In this document: one piece after another, positions 16,643 through 25,651 of the stretch | Layout of the letters: the number at the start of each line of letters is the position of its first letter | How positions within the stretch are numbered: position 1 is the first letter of the stretch | Source of the DNA: Williamsia sterculiae | GTDB taxonomy: Bacteria > Actinomycetota > Actinomycetes > Mycobacteriales > Mycobacteriaceae | Reading direction: 5' to 3' | Assembly: GCF_900156495.1 (NCBI RefSeq) | Contig: NZ_FTNT01000001.1 | Span: 1-64,000, forward strand | DNA length: 64,000 nt | Translations under genes and position numbers: made by a program | The notes under the pieces: generated by a model | What the model was told of the DNA's origin: nothing | Database searches by the model: none | Seen by the model: the letters and a program-made list of their open reading frames with translations, nothing else

Positions 16643-17415
16643 ACCACGCGGCTCAGGAAGTCGCGGGTACGGCGGTTGTCCGGATTGTCCAGAACTGCTG
16701 CGGGAGTTCCGGATTCGATGATGCGTCCACCGTCCATGAACACGACGGTGTCGGCGACCCTGCGGGCGAAGGAGATCTCGTGGGTCACGATGAGCAGGGT
16801 TCTGCCGGTGCGGGCCAGCTCGATGATCACCTGCAGCACCTCGTCGACCAACTCGGGGTCCAGTGCGGAGGTGGGTTCGTCGAAGAGGATGAGCTCGGGA
16901 TCCAGCGCCAGCGCGCGGGCGATGGCCACGCGTTGTTGCTGGCCACCGGACAGCTGACGGGGATAGGCGTCGGCGCGATCGGTGAGGCCGACGCGACCCA
17001 GCAGCTCCTTCGCTTGCGCAGCGGCCTCGTCGCGGCTGCGGTGCAGTGCCGAGATCGGTGCCTCCATCACGTTCTCCGCGGCGCTGAGGTGCGGGAACAG
17101 GTTGAAGTCCTGGAACACGAACCCGATACGAGTGCGTTGTCGGAGCAGCTCCGAGGGCGACAACCTGTGCAGGACGCGGTTGCCACGCCGGAAGCCGATG
17201 AGCTCATCGTCGAGGAGCACGAACCCACTGGTGGGCGGGTGTAGATGATTGATGGCCCGCAGCAATGTGGACTTGCCGGAGCCCGAGGGGCCGATGATCG
17301 CGACCACCTCACCCCGGCCGACCGTGAGATCGATGTCATCGAGCACGACGTCGGCGCCGAAAGACTTGCTCACTGCGCGGATCTCCAGCAGCGGTGAGGC
17401 TTTGACTGTGTTCAT
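16639..17415 (-). CDS. Polar amino acid-type ABC transporter ATP-binding protein
   Basis: ATPase subunit of the GlnQ/HisP class, 258 residues. Walker A AIIGPSGSGKSTLLR, Q-loop GFVFQDFNLFPHLSAAENV, signature LSGGQQQRVAIARAL and Walker B ELILFDEPTSALD are all present, with the His switch in LIVTHEISFARRVAD. The ATG at 17415 overlaps the permease stop by 4 bp, and its own stop overlaps the binding-protein start by 4 bp. One tight operon: permease, ATPase, binding protein, GNAT. Confidence 0.92.
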   Translation of the reverse strand: MNTVKASPLLEIRAVSKSFGADVVLDDIDLTVGRGEVVAIIGPSGSGKSTLLRAINHLHPPTSGFVLLDDELIGFRRGNRVLHRLSPSELLRQRTRIGFVFQDFNLFPHLSAAENVMEAPISALHRSRDEAAAQAKELLGRVGLTDRADAYPRQLSGGQQQRVAIARALALDPELILFDEPTSALDPELVDEVLQVIIELARTGRTLLIVTHEISFARRVADTVVFMDGGRIIESGTPAAVLDNPDNRRTRDFLSRVV

Positions 17416-18383
17416 ACCTGGCTCGCCCGTGTCGGCGAGGTGCGCAGAGGCCGCCGATGGTTCCAACGCACGCGTAACCGCTGGATGGGTGTCGGCGGAA
17501 GCTCGCGGTGGGCACCCTTCGCGAAGTAGCGCTCCACGTAGAACTGTACGACCGACAGCAGACCGGTGAGGATGACGTACCAGACGACCGCGACCATCAG
17601 CAGGGGGATGATGCGACCGTTGCGTCCGTAGATGACCTGAACCTGATAGAAGAGGTCCGGCAGTGCGATGATGAACACCGCCGATGTGCCCTTCAGCAAT
17701 CCGATGATCTCGTTGGTCGCAGGGGGCACGATGGTGCGCATCGCCTGGGGGAAGACGATTCGGGTGAACTGCTTGCGGGCGGGAATCCCCAGCGCGGCGG
17801 CGGCTTCGCGCTGTCCCTCGTCCACCGACAACAGGCCCGCCCGGATGATCTCGGCGCCATACGCGGCCTGATGGATCGACAGTCCGATGACGGCTGCGGA
17901 CATCGGACCGATGAGGTCCTTGGTCGCGGCCTCCCCGAACACCGGGCCGAATGGTATGCCGTATCCCAGGTGGGTGTACAGGGCACCGAGGAAACCCCAG
18001 AACAGGATCTGGACCAGCAGCGGAATGGACCGGAACAGCCAGATGAACGACCAACTGGTCGCGCGCAGCAGGGGGTTCGGCGACTGGCGCATGACGGCCA
18101 GCACCACACCGCCGGCGAATCCCAGCACCGCGCCGTAGACGGTCAGCTGGACGGTGAGCCAGAGGGCCTTCAACACCGTGGTGCTGAAGAAGAACGCCCC
18201 GAAGGTGGGCCAGTCGAAACGCGGATTGGTGATCGCCCCGACCACGAACTGGGCCAACAGGATGCCCACGACGACGACCGCCAACAGTCGTCCGTACCTC
18301 GGGCGTTGGACGATCGGCAGATCCTGTAGCGGGATCTGATGCGTCACAGGCGGGTGCGACGGCGTAAACGTTCCAGCGGACAT
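17412..18383 (-). CDS. Polar amino acid-type ABC transporter permease
   Basis: Membrane subunit of the His/Glu/Gln/Arg/opine type, 323 residues. An N-terminal transmembrane segment (YGRLLAVVVVGILLAQFVVG) precedes a core with LKALWLTVQLTVYGAVLGFAG, RSIPLLVQILFWG and the EAA loop (EGQREAAAALGIPARKQFTRIVFPQAM). A single permease gene implies a homodimer. First gene of the operon; ATG 18383. A C-terminal basic tail of about 30 residues follows the last membrane segment. Confidence 0.9.
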   Translation of the reverse strand: MSAGTFTPSHPPVTHQIPLQDLPIVQRPRYGRLLAVVVVGILLAQFVVGAITNPRFDWPTFGAFFFSTTVLKALWLTVQLTVYGAVLGFAGGVVLAVMRQSPNPLLRATSWSFIWLFRSIPLLVQILFWGFLGALYTHLGYGIPFGPVFGEAATKDLIGPMSAAVIGLSIHQAAYGAEIIRAGLLSVDEGQREAAAALGIPARKQFTRIVFPQAMRTIVPPATNEIIGLLKGTSAVFIIALPDLFYQVQVIYGRNGRIIPLLMVAVVWYVILTGLLSVVQFYVERYFAKGAHRELPPTPIQRLRVRWNHRRPLRTSPTRASQV

Positions 18384-18451
18384 GGGGTTCCGGATCTTTG
18401 TGGGTCTGCGAACTCGTGGGTTCGACAGTCGACGAATGGATGTGTCCAGAA

Positions 18452-18479
18452 CCTATACGCGCACGCCGCGGCCGGACAA
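18452..18479 (-). promoter_or_regulatory. Candidate promoter of the amino-acid ABC operon
   Basis: On the minus strand TTGTCC (complement of 18474-18479) and TATAGG (complement of 18452-18457) are spaced by 16 nt. This is the best sigma-A-like match in the 224-bp intergenic region and would start transcription about 60 nt before the permease ATG. Confidence 0.45.
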
Positions 18480-18607
18480 TTCATGCATTCACGACGATTC
18501 GAACCCTCGTGGCCAGGTGATTCGTGTGTCCGGCGGCACAGGCCGGACTGACGCCCGACGCCCCGATGGCGACCGCCCGCGCTCGTCACCGACGGCTGCC
18601 GCCTCCG

Positions 18608-19663
18608 TCAATCGTGGGCGTCGTCACCCGACCCGGGAGTCGAATCCTGCTCGGTGCCACCGTCGAACTTGCGGTTCCAGTGCAAGGTCATGGCCCGTAG
18701 CCGCTTGTACCCGCGCACCGACAACGGGGCGATGGATCGGGTGTGAAAGCGTGGGTCGTCGATGGCCTCACCCAGGGTGGAGTCGACCAGGATCGCACCC
18801 GGTCGCGCCGAACTCGACAGTCGAGCAGCGATGTTCACCGCCTCGCCGAAGACGTCGCCGTAGCGGTGCAACACAGGTCCCAGCGCCAGACCCACCCGAA
18901 CCTGTGGCAGGTCGAGCTTCTCGGTCATGTCGAGAAGTTCCAGTCCGACGGCCGCGGCGATGTTCGCCCGTGCGTCCTCGGCGACGTCGATCAAGAAGAG
19001 CACTCCGTCACCGAGGGTCTTGATGATCGAACCGTCGTGGGAGACGACGATCTCCGTGACCGCACCCTCGTAGCGTTGCAGGAGGTCGTTGAGTTTGTTC
19101 ATCCCGATACGTCGGGACAGAGCCGTGTATCCGACGATGTCGACGAAGCCGACGACGGATTCGGTCGCCGTGTCCGTGGCTCCGCCCAGATTGCGCATCG
19201 CCGAGTCGAGATGACGTCGCCAGACCATGTTCTGCATGACCTGCAGGCTGTCGATCATCGCGGCGGCGTCGACGTCGACACTGGGGTCCGCGTCCACGTC
19301 GCGAATCCGAGCCGCTTGCCAGTCGGCGAGACGGGACATGGCCTGTCCCACCACCCGGGCGGTGGCGATCTCCGCTCCCTGGGCGGCGGCGGTGGCGTTG
19401 TCACCGCTGACGTACTCGGCCGTCATCAGCATCGCGAGTGCGTCCATCTCGGCCCTGGTCAGCACGGGCTCGTCGGGATCGGCGGCGGGGAAGCCGAAGG
19501 CGTTCCAGACCCGGTCGCCGAATTCTTCGGTGACACCGAACTCGGCTACCGCGTCGTTCTTGGTGAATCGGCGTTCGGCCGGATCGGGTCGGGCGGCCTG
19601 GGACCGAGCACAGGTCGGGTCGGGAGTGTCGCGATCAGGCGATTCCGAGGGCACCCTTGACAA
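18608..19663 (-). CDS. Class III adenylate/guanylate cyclase with N-terminal regulatory domain
   Basis: Predicted soluble cyclase making cAMP (or cGMP), 351 residues. The catalytic domain (about residues 170-330) keeps the two metal-binding Asp (GFVDIVGYTALS and KTLGDGVLF, the latter with the preceding Lys) and the Asn/Arg pair (VNIAARLSS). The N-terminal half has no membrane segment and resembles the regulatory domain of Rv1264-type cyclases, which respond to pH and fatty acids in that protein. ATG 19663 lies inside the end of the upstream tetR gene (29-bp overlap), so the two are co-expressed. The location beside fadAB hints at a cAMP link to fatty acid use (inference). Confidence 0.83.
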   Translation of the reverse strand: MSRVPSESPDRDTPDPTCARSQAARPDPAERRFTKNDAVAEFGVTEEFGDRVWNAFGFPAADPDEPVLTRAEMDALAMLMTAEYVSGDNATAAAQGAEIATARVVGQAMSRLADWQAARIRDVDADPSVDVDAAAMIDSLQVMQNMVWRRHLDSAMRNLGGATDTATESVVGFVDIVGYTALSRRIGMNKLNDLLQRYEGAVTEIVVSHDGSIIKTLGDGVLFLIDVAEDARANIAAAVGLELLDMTEKLDLPQVRVGLALGPVLHRYGDVFGEAVNIAARLSSSARPGAILVDSTLGEAIDDPRFHTRSIAPLSVRGYKRLRAMTLHWNRKFDGGTEQDSTPGSGDDAHD

Positions 19664-20822
19664 GGTAGGCCAGCTGAGCGGGGAAATCGTCGCGATCGGC
19701 GTTACGTCCCATCTGCACGGCGTCGTTGGCGATGGTCAGCGCCGCATGAACGGTCACCGCTGCGACCGGACGGCCGAGGTCGCCGTGCGCCTCGTCGAGC
19801 AGGTCGATCCACCGCGTGACGTAATCACGCTGTACGGCAACCAGATCACGTGCCCCCAGACCACGCAGAACGGGTCGGTTGGCAAAGCCGACGGAGAGGT
19901 CCGGCGTGCTGGTCAGCACGGTGACGTAGGAATCGGCGAGCCGGGACAGTACCTCCGCGGGCGTGGCGTCGGCCGCATGAGCGGCCATCGCGCCGGCTTC
20001 CAGGCGGGCTGCGCTGCGTCGCCCGATGCTCACCAGGATCTCGGCCTTGGACGGGAAGTGCTTGTACACACTCGGCCCGGTGATCCCGACCGCCGCGCCG
20101 ATGTCGTCGACACCCACCGACGCGAATCCGCGGGCGGCGAACAGGCGCGCCGCCGCGTCCAGGATCTCTCCGCGCCGATCGGTGGTCTCCACGGGCGTGA
20201 GCGACAGTGGCAACACGGGCGCCGACGACGGGGTGAGGGCGGCGAGTCTGGCGATGATCTCGGCAAGTGCCGGTCGTGCCCGGGCGGTGGGCACCCGGGT
20301 TGCGTGCACCGACAGGCTTCCGGTGACGCTGAGGATCGACCAGGCCAGTTGGGCGATGTCACGATCGGTCAGCTCGGGACGGTCGACGAAGAGGACGGCC
20401 GACCAGCGCCGCAGTATGGCGCGGGTCCGAGCGGCGACGTGCTGGTTCTGTTCGTCGGTGAGGAAGGAACTGTTCCCCCGCCACAACAGCGCCGTCGCGT
20501 GTTTGCGGACCGCGAGGCCGCTGATCACGGTGATGAGTTCGGCGGGTTGTTGGGGTGGGTCGGTGGCGCGTTCGGTGCAGCGCTCGAGGTCGGCGACGCC
20601 CGCGGCGATCGCGGCGACGAGCAGCGCCTGTTTGTCGGGGAAGTGTCGGTAGACGGCCGGCCCGGTCACCCCGGCGGCCTTGGCGATGTCGGCAACCGAG
20701 ACCTGACCGTATCCGCGGTCGAGGAACAGCTCGGCCGCGTGGTCGATCAGCTGCTCCCGACGGTCGGGCCGGGTCCGTCCGCCCCGGTCTGACCGGGTGG
20801 GGGTGTCGGGTCGGGTTGTCAT
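19635..20822 (-). CDS. Transcriptional regulator with two TetR-type DNA-binding domains
   Basis: 395 residues, about twice the usual TetR length, because two complete TetR units are fused. HTH 1 is at about residues 20-65 ([28 protein letters not shown]) and HTH 2 at about 215-260 ([28 protein letters not shown]), each followed by a helical ligand domain. Divergent from fadA across a 228-bp spacer, so it probably represses beta-oxidation genes and responds to an acyl-CoA (inference by position). A monomer could act like a normal TetR dimer. Its 3' end overlaps the cyclase start by 29 bp. Confidence 0.85.
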   Translation of the reverse strand: MTTRPDTPTRSDRGGRTRPDRREQLIDHAAELFLDRGYGQVSVADIAKAAGVTGPAVYRHFPDKQALLVAAIAAGVADLERCTERATDPPQQPAELITVISGLAVRKHATALLWRGNSSFLTDEQNQHVAARTRAILRRWSAVLFVDRPELTDRDIAQLAWSILSVTGSLSVHATRVPTARARPALAEIIARLAALTPSSAPVLPLSLTPVETTDRRGEILDAAARLFAARGFASVGVDDIGAAVGITGPSVYKHFPSKAEILVSIGRRSAARLEAGAMAAHAADATPAEVLSRLADSYVTVLTSTPDLSVGFANRPVLRGLGARDLVAVQRDYVTRWIDLLDEAHGDLGRPVAAVTVHAALTIANDAVQMGRNADRDDFPAQLAYLVKGALGIA

Positions 20823-20837
20823 GGTGAGTCGAGGTTA

Positions 20838-20851
20838 GCGCACGATTGCGC
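20838..20851. promoter_or_regulatory. Candidate operator in the tetR-fadA spacer
   Basis: GCGCA at 20838-20842 and TGCGC at 20847-20851 form a perfect inverted repeat with a 4-nt spacer, 15 nt upstream of the tetR start codon. A related TTGCGCGTTAGCC occurs about 50 bp further on (near 20896). The site is short and the assignment tentative. Confidence 0.35.
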
Positions 20852-21050
20852 CAGTGCGATGCCGGTTGACCTCGAGGTATGGCGCTTCGAGTTATTGCGC
20901 GTTAGCCTGTCGGATGTGGAGGTGCGTATGTTCGCGCGCCTGTGTACCGACTCCGATCGCCGGTCCACGCGACCCCGGGTCCACGTGGCCCGGATGTCGT
21001 CAACCAGGCCCCGCTCACAGGGCCGCACGATTTGCCGAAAGGAATCCCTC

Positions 21051-22262
21051 GTGCCCGAGTCAGCATTCATCTACGAGGCCATCCGCACGCCTCGTGGCAA
21101 GCAGCGCAACGGTTCGTTGCACAGCGTCAAGCCGGTCGACCTGGTCGCAGGCCTGATCAAGGAACTGCAAGCCCGTCACCCCGACATCGACCCCGCCGAC
21201 ATCAACGACGTCATCCTCGGTGTGGTGTCCCCGGTCGGTGAGCAGGGTTCGGTCATCTCGCGGACCGCGGCGCTGGTCGCCGGGCTGCCCGAGAGTGTCC
21301 CCGGTACCCAGATCGACCGGTTCTGCGCATCAGGCCTCGAGGCCACCAACCTCGCCGCCGCGCGTATCGCTTCCGGCTGGGATGACCTGGTCATCGCCGG
21401 CGGTGTCGAGTCGATGTCGCGCGTACCGATGGGCTCCGACGGTGGCGCGATGTTCGAGGACCCCACCACCAGCTATGACCTGCACATCGCCCCGCAGGGC
21501 ATCGGCGCCGATCTGATCGCCACGATCGAGGGCTTCTCCCGCGAGGACGTGGACGCCTACGCCGCCGAGTCGCAGGCGCGCGCCGACAAGGCATGGGAAT
21601 CCGGCTACTTCACCAAGTCCGTGGTCCCGGTCAAGGACATCAACGGTGTCACCCTGCTCGATCACGACGAGCACCGTCGTCCGGGCAGCACCGTGGAGAG
21701 TCTCGGCAAGCTGCGCACCGCGTTCGACGGCATCGGCCAGATGGGCGGCTTCGACGACGTCGCCCTGCAGAAGTACCACGACGTGGAGAAGATCGACCAC
21801 GTGCACACCGGTGGCAACAGCTCCGGCATCGTCGACGGTGCGGCCGTTGTGCTCATCGGTAGCAAGGAGGCCGGTGAGAAGGCCGGACTGACCCCGCGTG
21901 CCCGCATCGTCGCGACCGCGCAGACCGGCAGCGACCCGACCATCATGCTGACCGGCCCCACCCCGGCGACCGAACTGGTCCTCAAGCGGGCCGGGTTGAC
22001 CGTCGACGACATCGACGTGTTCGAACTCAACGAGGCCTTCGCCGCGGTGGTCCTGAAGTGGATGAAGGATCTCAAGATCCCGCACGAGAAGGTGAACGTG
22101 AACGGCGGTGCCATCGCCATGGGACACCCCCTCGGTGCGACCGGCGCGATGATCCTCGGCACCGTCGTCGACGAACTCGAGCGCAGCGGTGGCCGCTACG
22201 GCCTGATCACGTTGTGCATCGGCGGCGGCATGGGCGTCGCGACCATCATCGAGCGCGTCTGA
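21051..22262 (+). CDS. fadA: Acetyl-CoA C-acyltransferase (3-ketoacyl-CoA thiolase)
   Basis: Last step of fatty acid beta-oxidation: CoA-dependent cleavage of 3-ketoacyl-CoA to acetyl-CoA and a shortened acyl-CoA. Catalytic residues are in place: nucleophile Cys92 ([10 protein letters not shown]), His359 (MGHPLGATG) and Cys389 (TLCIGGGMG). 403 residues from the GTG at 21051, which has AAAGGA 7 nt upstream; a frame reaching 20859 adds 64 residues that match nothing in thiolases. fadB follows 41 nt later, so the two form the trifunctional beta-oxidation complex. Probably repressed by the divergent double-TetR protein. Confidence 0.94.
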   Translation: MPESAFIYEAIRTPRGKQRNGSLHSVKPVDLVAGLIKELQARHPDIDPADINDVILGVVSPVGEQGSVISRTAALVAGLPESVPGTQIDRFCASGLEATNLAAARIASGWDDLVIAGGVESMSRVPMGSDGGAMFEDPTTSYDLHIAPQGIGADLIATIEGFSREDVDAYAAESQARADKAWESGYFTKSVVPVKDINGVTLLDHDEHRRPGSTVESLGKLRTAFDGIGQMGGFDDVALQKYHDVEKIDHVHTGGNSSGIVDGAAVVLIGSKEAGEKAGLTPRARIVATAQTGSDPTIMLTGPTPATELVLKRAGLTVDDIDVFELNEAFAAVVLKWMKDLKIPHEKVNVNGGAIAMGHPLGATGAMILGTVVDELERSGGRYGLITLCIGGGMGVATIIERV

Positions 22263-22303
22263 TCGCCGCACCTTCCACTTCGACAGAGGATTACTGAGAC
22301 AAC

Positions 22304-24478
22304 ATGAGCGACAACTTGTTCAACTGGGAGCAGGACGCCGACGGCGTCGTCGTGCTGACCATGGACGACCCCAACCAGGGTGCGAACACGATGAACGCAC
22401 TCTTCCTGGAGTCGATCGGCCCGATCGTGGACCGGCTGGAGGCCGAGAAGGACTCCATCACCGGCGTGGTGATCACCTCGGCCAAGAAGACCTTCTTCGC
22501 AGGCGGCGACCTCAAGGAGATGACCGCCGACCAGGGTGATCGTCCCAAGGAGGACATCGCGCTGGAGATCACCAACAGCACCAACGCGATGAAGAAGTCG
22601 CTGCGCCGACTGGAGACCCTGGGCAAGCCGGTGGTCGCGGCCGTCAACGGGGCCGCCCTCGGCGGTGGCCTGGAGCTGGCGCTGCACACCCATCACCGCA
22701 TCGCCGCGGACGTCAAGGGCAACCAGCTCGGCCTGCCCGAGGTCCAGCTGGGTCTGCTGCCCGGTGGCGGTGGCGTCACCCGTACTGTGCGTCTGCTCGG
22801 TGTGCAGACGGCGCTGATGTCGGTGTTGCTGCAGGGCAACCGCTTCAAGCCGGCCAAGGCCAAGGAGATCGGCCTCGTCGACGAGGTGGTCGGTTCCGTG
22901 GAGGAGCTGCTGCCCGCGGCCAAGGAGTGGATCAAGGCCAACCCCGAGGCCACGCAGCCCTGGGACGTCAAGGGATTCAAGATCCCCGGTGGTGATCCGG
23001 CGCGGCTGTCCAAGCAGCAGATCCTGCCGGCCATGCCGTCGTTGCTGCGCAAGCAGATCAAGGGTGCGCCGATGCCCGCACCGCGAGCCATCCTGGCGGC
23101 GGCCGTCGAGGGTGCCTACGTCGATGTCGACACCGCTGACGCGATCGAGACCCGTTACTTCGTCTCGCTGGTCACCGGGCAGGTCGCCCAGAACATGATC
23201 AAGGCGTTCTTCTTCGACCTCCAGCACATCAACAACGGTGGCTCCCGTCCGGACGGTTTCGAGAAGTACACCGCCAAGAAGGTCGGCGTCATCGGCGCCG
23301 GCATGATGGGTGCGGCGATCGCCTACGTCTCGGCCAAGGCAGGCATCGATGTGGTGCTCAAGGACGTCACCCAGGAGGCGGCTGACAAGGGTAAGCAGTA
23401 CTCGGTCACCCTGGAGGAGAAGGCGCTCAAGCGCGGCAAGACCACCCAGGAGAAGTCGGACGAGCTGCTCGCGCGGATCCACCCGACCGACAAGCCGGAG
23501 GATTTCAAGGGCGTCGACTTCGTGATCGAGGCGGCCTTCGAGTCCGTCGAGGTCAAGAACCAGGTGTTCGGCGAGATCCAGGACATCGTCGAGCCGGACG
23601 CGGTGCTCGGCTCCAACACCTCGACCCTGCCGATCACCGGGCTGGCCAAGGGTGTCAATCGACCCGAGGACTTCATCGGGATCCACTTCTTCTCGCCGGT
23701 CGACAAGATGCCGCTCGTGGAGATCATCCGCGGAGAGAAGACCTCGGATGCGGTGCTGGCCAAGGTCATCGACTACACGCTGCAGATTCGCAAGACCCCG
23801 ATCGTGGTGCACGACAGCCGCGGCTTCTTCACCAGCCGGGTCATCGGCACCTTCATCAACGAGGCCATCGCCGCCGTCGGTGAGGGTGTGGAGCCGGCCC
23901 GGATCGAGCAGGCCGGCTCGCAGGCCGGTTACCCGGCCCCGCCGCTGCAGCTGTCCGACGAGCTGACGCTGACCCTGATGCAGAAGATCCGTAAGGCCAC
24001 CGAAGAGGGGTACAAGGCCGAGGGCAAGGACTTCCCCGACCACGGGTCCTACGAGGTCATCGACCGCCTGGTCGAGGCCGGCCGCACCAGCAAGAAGGAC
24101 GGCAAGGGCTTCTACGACTACGATGACGCCGGCAAGCGCACCGGTCTGTGGCCGGGTCTGCGCGACGAGTTCAAATCGGGCAGCGGAGATGTCCCCTTCA
24201 TCGACCTGCAGGAGCGCATGCTCTTCGCCGAGGCGCTGGAGACCGTGCGATGCTTCGACGAGGGCGTGTTGACCTCGGTGGAGGACGCCAACATCGGCTC
24301 GATCTTCGGCATCGGATTCCCGCCGTGGACCGGTGGTGTCATCCAGTACATCAACCAGTACTCGGGTGGACTCCAAGGGTTCGTCGACCGCGCCAACGAA
24401 CTCGCGGCCCGCTACGGGCAGCAGTTCGTGCCGCCGACCTCGCTGGTCGAGAAGGCGAAGGCGGGCGAGAAGTACTGA
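22304..24478 (+). CDS. fadB: Multifunctional enoyl-CoA hydratase / 3-hydroxyacyl-CoA dehydrogenase
   Basis: Two beta-oxidation steps in one 724-residue protein. The N-terminal crotonase domain (about 1-300) has FFAGGDLKEMTAD and AALGGGLELALHTH. The NAD-binding domain starts at GVIGAGMMGAAIAY (about residue 330), followed by the 3-hydroxyacyl-CoA dehydrogenase signature IGIHFFSPVDKMPLVEIIRG and the C-terminal dehydrogenase domain with DSRGFFTSRVIGTFINEA. ATG 22304. Codon use is strongly biased to C and G third positions with many AAG Lys, as for a highly expressed gene. Partner is FadA upstream. Confidence 0.95.
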   Translation: MSDNLFNWEQDADGVVVLTMDDPNQGANTMNALFLESIGPIVDRLEAEKDSITGVVITSAKKTFFAGGDLKEMTADQGDRPKEDIALEITNSTNAMKKSLRRLETLGKPVVAAVNGAALGGGLELALHTHHRIAADVKGNQLGLPEVQLGLLPGGGGVTRTVRLLGVQTALMSVLLQGNRFKPAKAKEIGLVDEVVGSVEELLPAAKEWIKANPEATQPWDVKGFKIPGGDPARLSKQQILPAMPSLLRKQIKGAPMPAPRAILAAAVEGAYVDVDTADAIETRYFVSLVTGQVAQNMIKAFFFDLQHINNGGSRPDGFEKYTAKKVGVIGAGMMGAAIAYVSAKAGIDVVLKDVTQEAADKGKQYSVTLEEKALKRGKTTQEKSDELLARIHPTDKPEDFKGVDFVIEAAFESVEVKNQVFGEIQDIVEPDAVLGSNTSTLPITGLAKGVNRPEDFIGIHFFSPVDKMPLVEIIRGEKTSDAVLAKVIDYTLQIRKTPIVVHDSRGFFTSRVIGTFINEAIAAVGEGVEPARIEQAGSQAGYPAPPLQLSDELTLTLMQKIRKATEEGYKAEGKDFPDHGSYEVIDRLVEAGRTSKKDGKGFYDYDDAGKRTGLWPGLRDEFKSGSGDVPFIDLQERMLFAEALETVRCFDEGVLTSVEDANIGSIFGIGFPPWTGGVIQYINQYSGGLQGFVDRANELAARYGQQFVPPTSLVEKAKAGEKY

Positions 24479-24494
24479 TCGCCTGACGCGGACC

Positions 24495-24534
24495 CCGACG
24501 GCCCGGCTCCCTGTTCAGGGAGTCGGGCCGTCGG
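24495..24534. terminator. Bidirectional terminator between fadB and DUF309 gene
   Basis: A 19-bp near-perfect stem (24495-24513 with 24516-24534, a single G-T pair) starts 16 nt after the fadB stop and covers the stop of the convergent DUF309 gene. It would end transcription from both sides. Confidence 0.7.
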
Positions 24535-24979
24535 CTGTCTGCAGTCGGGGCGGTGCGCCGATGTCCGGTGTGCGCGCCCAGTCGGCCAGCGCGCCGACGT
24601 CGATGCCGTACGGCGGATCCGCGCGATACGGGTCGAGACCTGCTGCCGCCCGGTCCAGCAGGCGTGCGGCGCCGACGGGCCGACCGCGCATGCGGTGGGT
24701 GAGACCGACCGCCCACTGTGCCAATGCCTGCCACAACCCCGACTCGGCGGAACCGTTGTCGCGGGTGGACTTCCACGCGTCCTCGAACACCTCGTGGGCG
24801 TGGAACGGCCGGCCGGCGTCGAGCAGGCGCTGGGCATCGTGCAGCGTCTGCTGCGGGGTGCGGACGACACCCTCGGGCTGTCGCGGAACACCCTCCACGC
24901 CGTAGGGCAGCGGCCTGCCCAGTCCGTCGCGAGGCCGTGCGTTACGCGGTCTGCCGTCCTGGTCGCGGTCCCGGTCCAT
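24515..24979 (-). CDS. DUF309 domain-containing protein
   Basis: 154 residues with the DUF309 core LLDAGRPFHAHEVFEDAWK followed by GLWQALAQWAVGLTHRMRGRP. This domain is all-helical and its function is unknown. The N-terminal 40 residues are basic and low in complexity. ATG 24979. Convergent with fadB with a shared terminator; upstream it is 29 bp from a tetR stop on the same strand. Family assignment is good; no function can be given. Confidence 0.82.
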   Translation of the reverse strand: MDRDRDQDGRPRNARPRDGLGRPLPYGVEGVPRQPEGVVRTPQQTLHDAQRLLDAGRPFHAHEVFEDAWKSTRDNGSAESGLWQALAQWAVGLTHRMRGRPVGAARLLDRAAAGLDPYRADPPYGIDVGALADWARTPDIGAPPRLQTADGPTP

Positions 24980-25008
24980 GTGTTCAGGCTAGGGCGCGGT
25001 GCGCGAGC

Positions 25009-25626
25009 TCATGGTCGTGCCGGTGTGATGCCTGCGAACACGTTCTCGATCAGCGCATCGACGAAGTCGGCGTTGACGGGTTCATCCGGTACGAGCAGCC
25101 GGTGGTACATCGCACCCCACAACTGGTCGATCACCACCCGGACATCGATCTCAGACCGGATCTGTCCTGCTCGCTGTGCGATACGGAACCGGTCGGCGGC
25201 GAGTTGTCTGCGACCCGACGAGTAGAGCCTGCGATACTCCCTGGCCAGGTCCGGATCGGTCTGCGACCGGCCGATCAGCTCCGCCAACAGACGACCGGCA
25301 GGGGTGGTGGTCATCAGGCCGAGGAACTGGTGCAGCTGGGTGGTGACGTCGGCGCGGACGTCACCGGTGTCGGGGAAGGCCAGCGTGTCCTGGACACCGT
25401 GGAAGTAGCCGTCGAGCGCGAGTGCACCGAGCGACGGCCACCACTTGTAGAGGGTGGTCTTGCTGACCCCCGACTCGCGCGCGACACATTCGAACGTCAG
25501 CCCGGTGAGACCGCGCCGCAACAACAGATCGCCGACGGTGTGCAGAACGTCGGCGCGCACCTCATCGGCCGGCCGACGTCCGCGTCCGTGTCGGGCGACG
25601 GGAGCGCCGTCGATGTCGTTCGCCAT
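25009..25626 (-). CDS. TetR/AcrR-family transcriptional regulator
   Basis: 205 residues. HTH at about residues 20-65 (LTFECVARESGVSKTTLYKWWPSLGALALDGYF), then a ligand-binding domain of the TetR_C type with LAREYRRLYSSGRRQLAADRF. The ATG at 25626 fits the family start; the open frame reaching 26082 overlaps the upstream gene and is not real. It lies 25 bp downstream of the SDR gene on the same strand, so the two form an operon. A 27-bp palindrome before the SDR gene is the likely operator, giving autoregulation. Confidence 0.88.
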   Translation of the reverse strand: MANDIDGAPVARHGRGRRPADEVRADVLHTVGDLLLRRGLTGLTFECVARESGVSKTTLYKWWPSLGALALDGYFHGVQDTLAFPDTGDVRADVTTQLHQFLGLMTTTPAGRLLAELIGRSQTDPDLAREYRRLYSSGRRQLAADRFRIAQRAGQIRSEIDVRVVIDQLWGAMYHRLLVPDEPVNADFVDALIENVFAGITPARP

Positions 25627-25651
25627 GTCCTGGGTGCCGCCGTCGCCCGGG

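Noticed and set aside
18344-18589. 81-residue Cys-containing frame upstream of the ABC permease, considered as a second Cys leader
   Set aside because: Overlaps the permease start by 40 bp, has no ribosome-binding site, and its Cys residues are scattered. The candidate promoter lies inside it.
22196-24376. 726-residue open frame antisense to fadB
   Set aside because: Exactly mirrors fadB, whose motifs are complete; composition (Leu/Asp/Gly/His) is typical of an antisense shadow.
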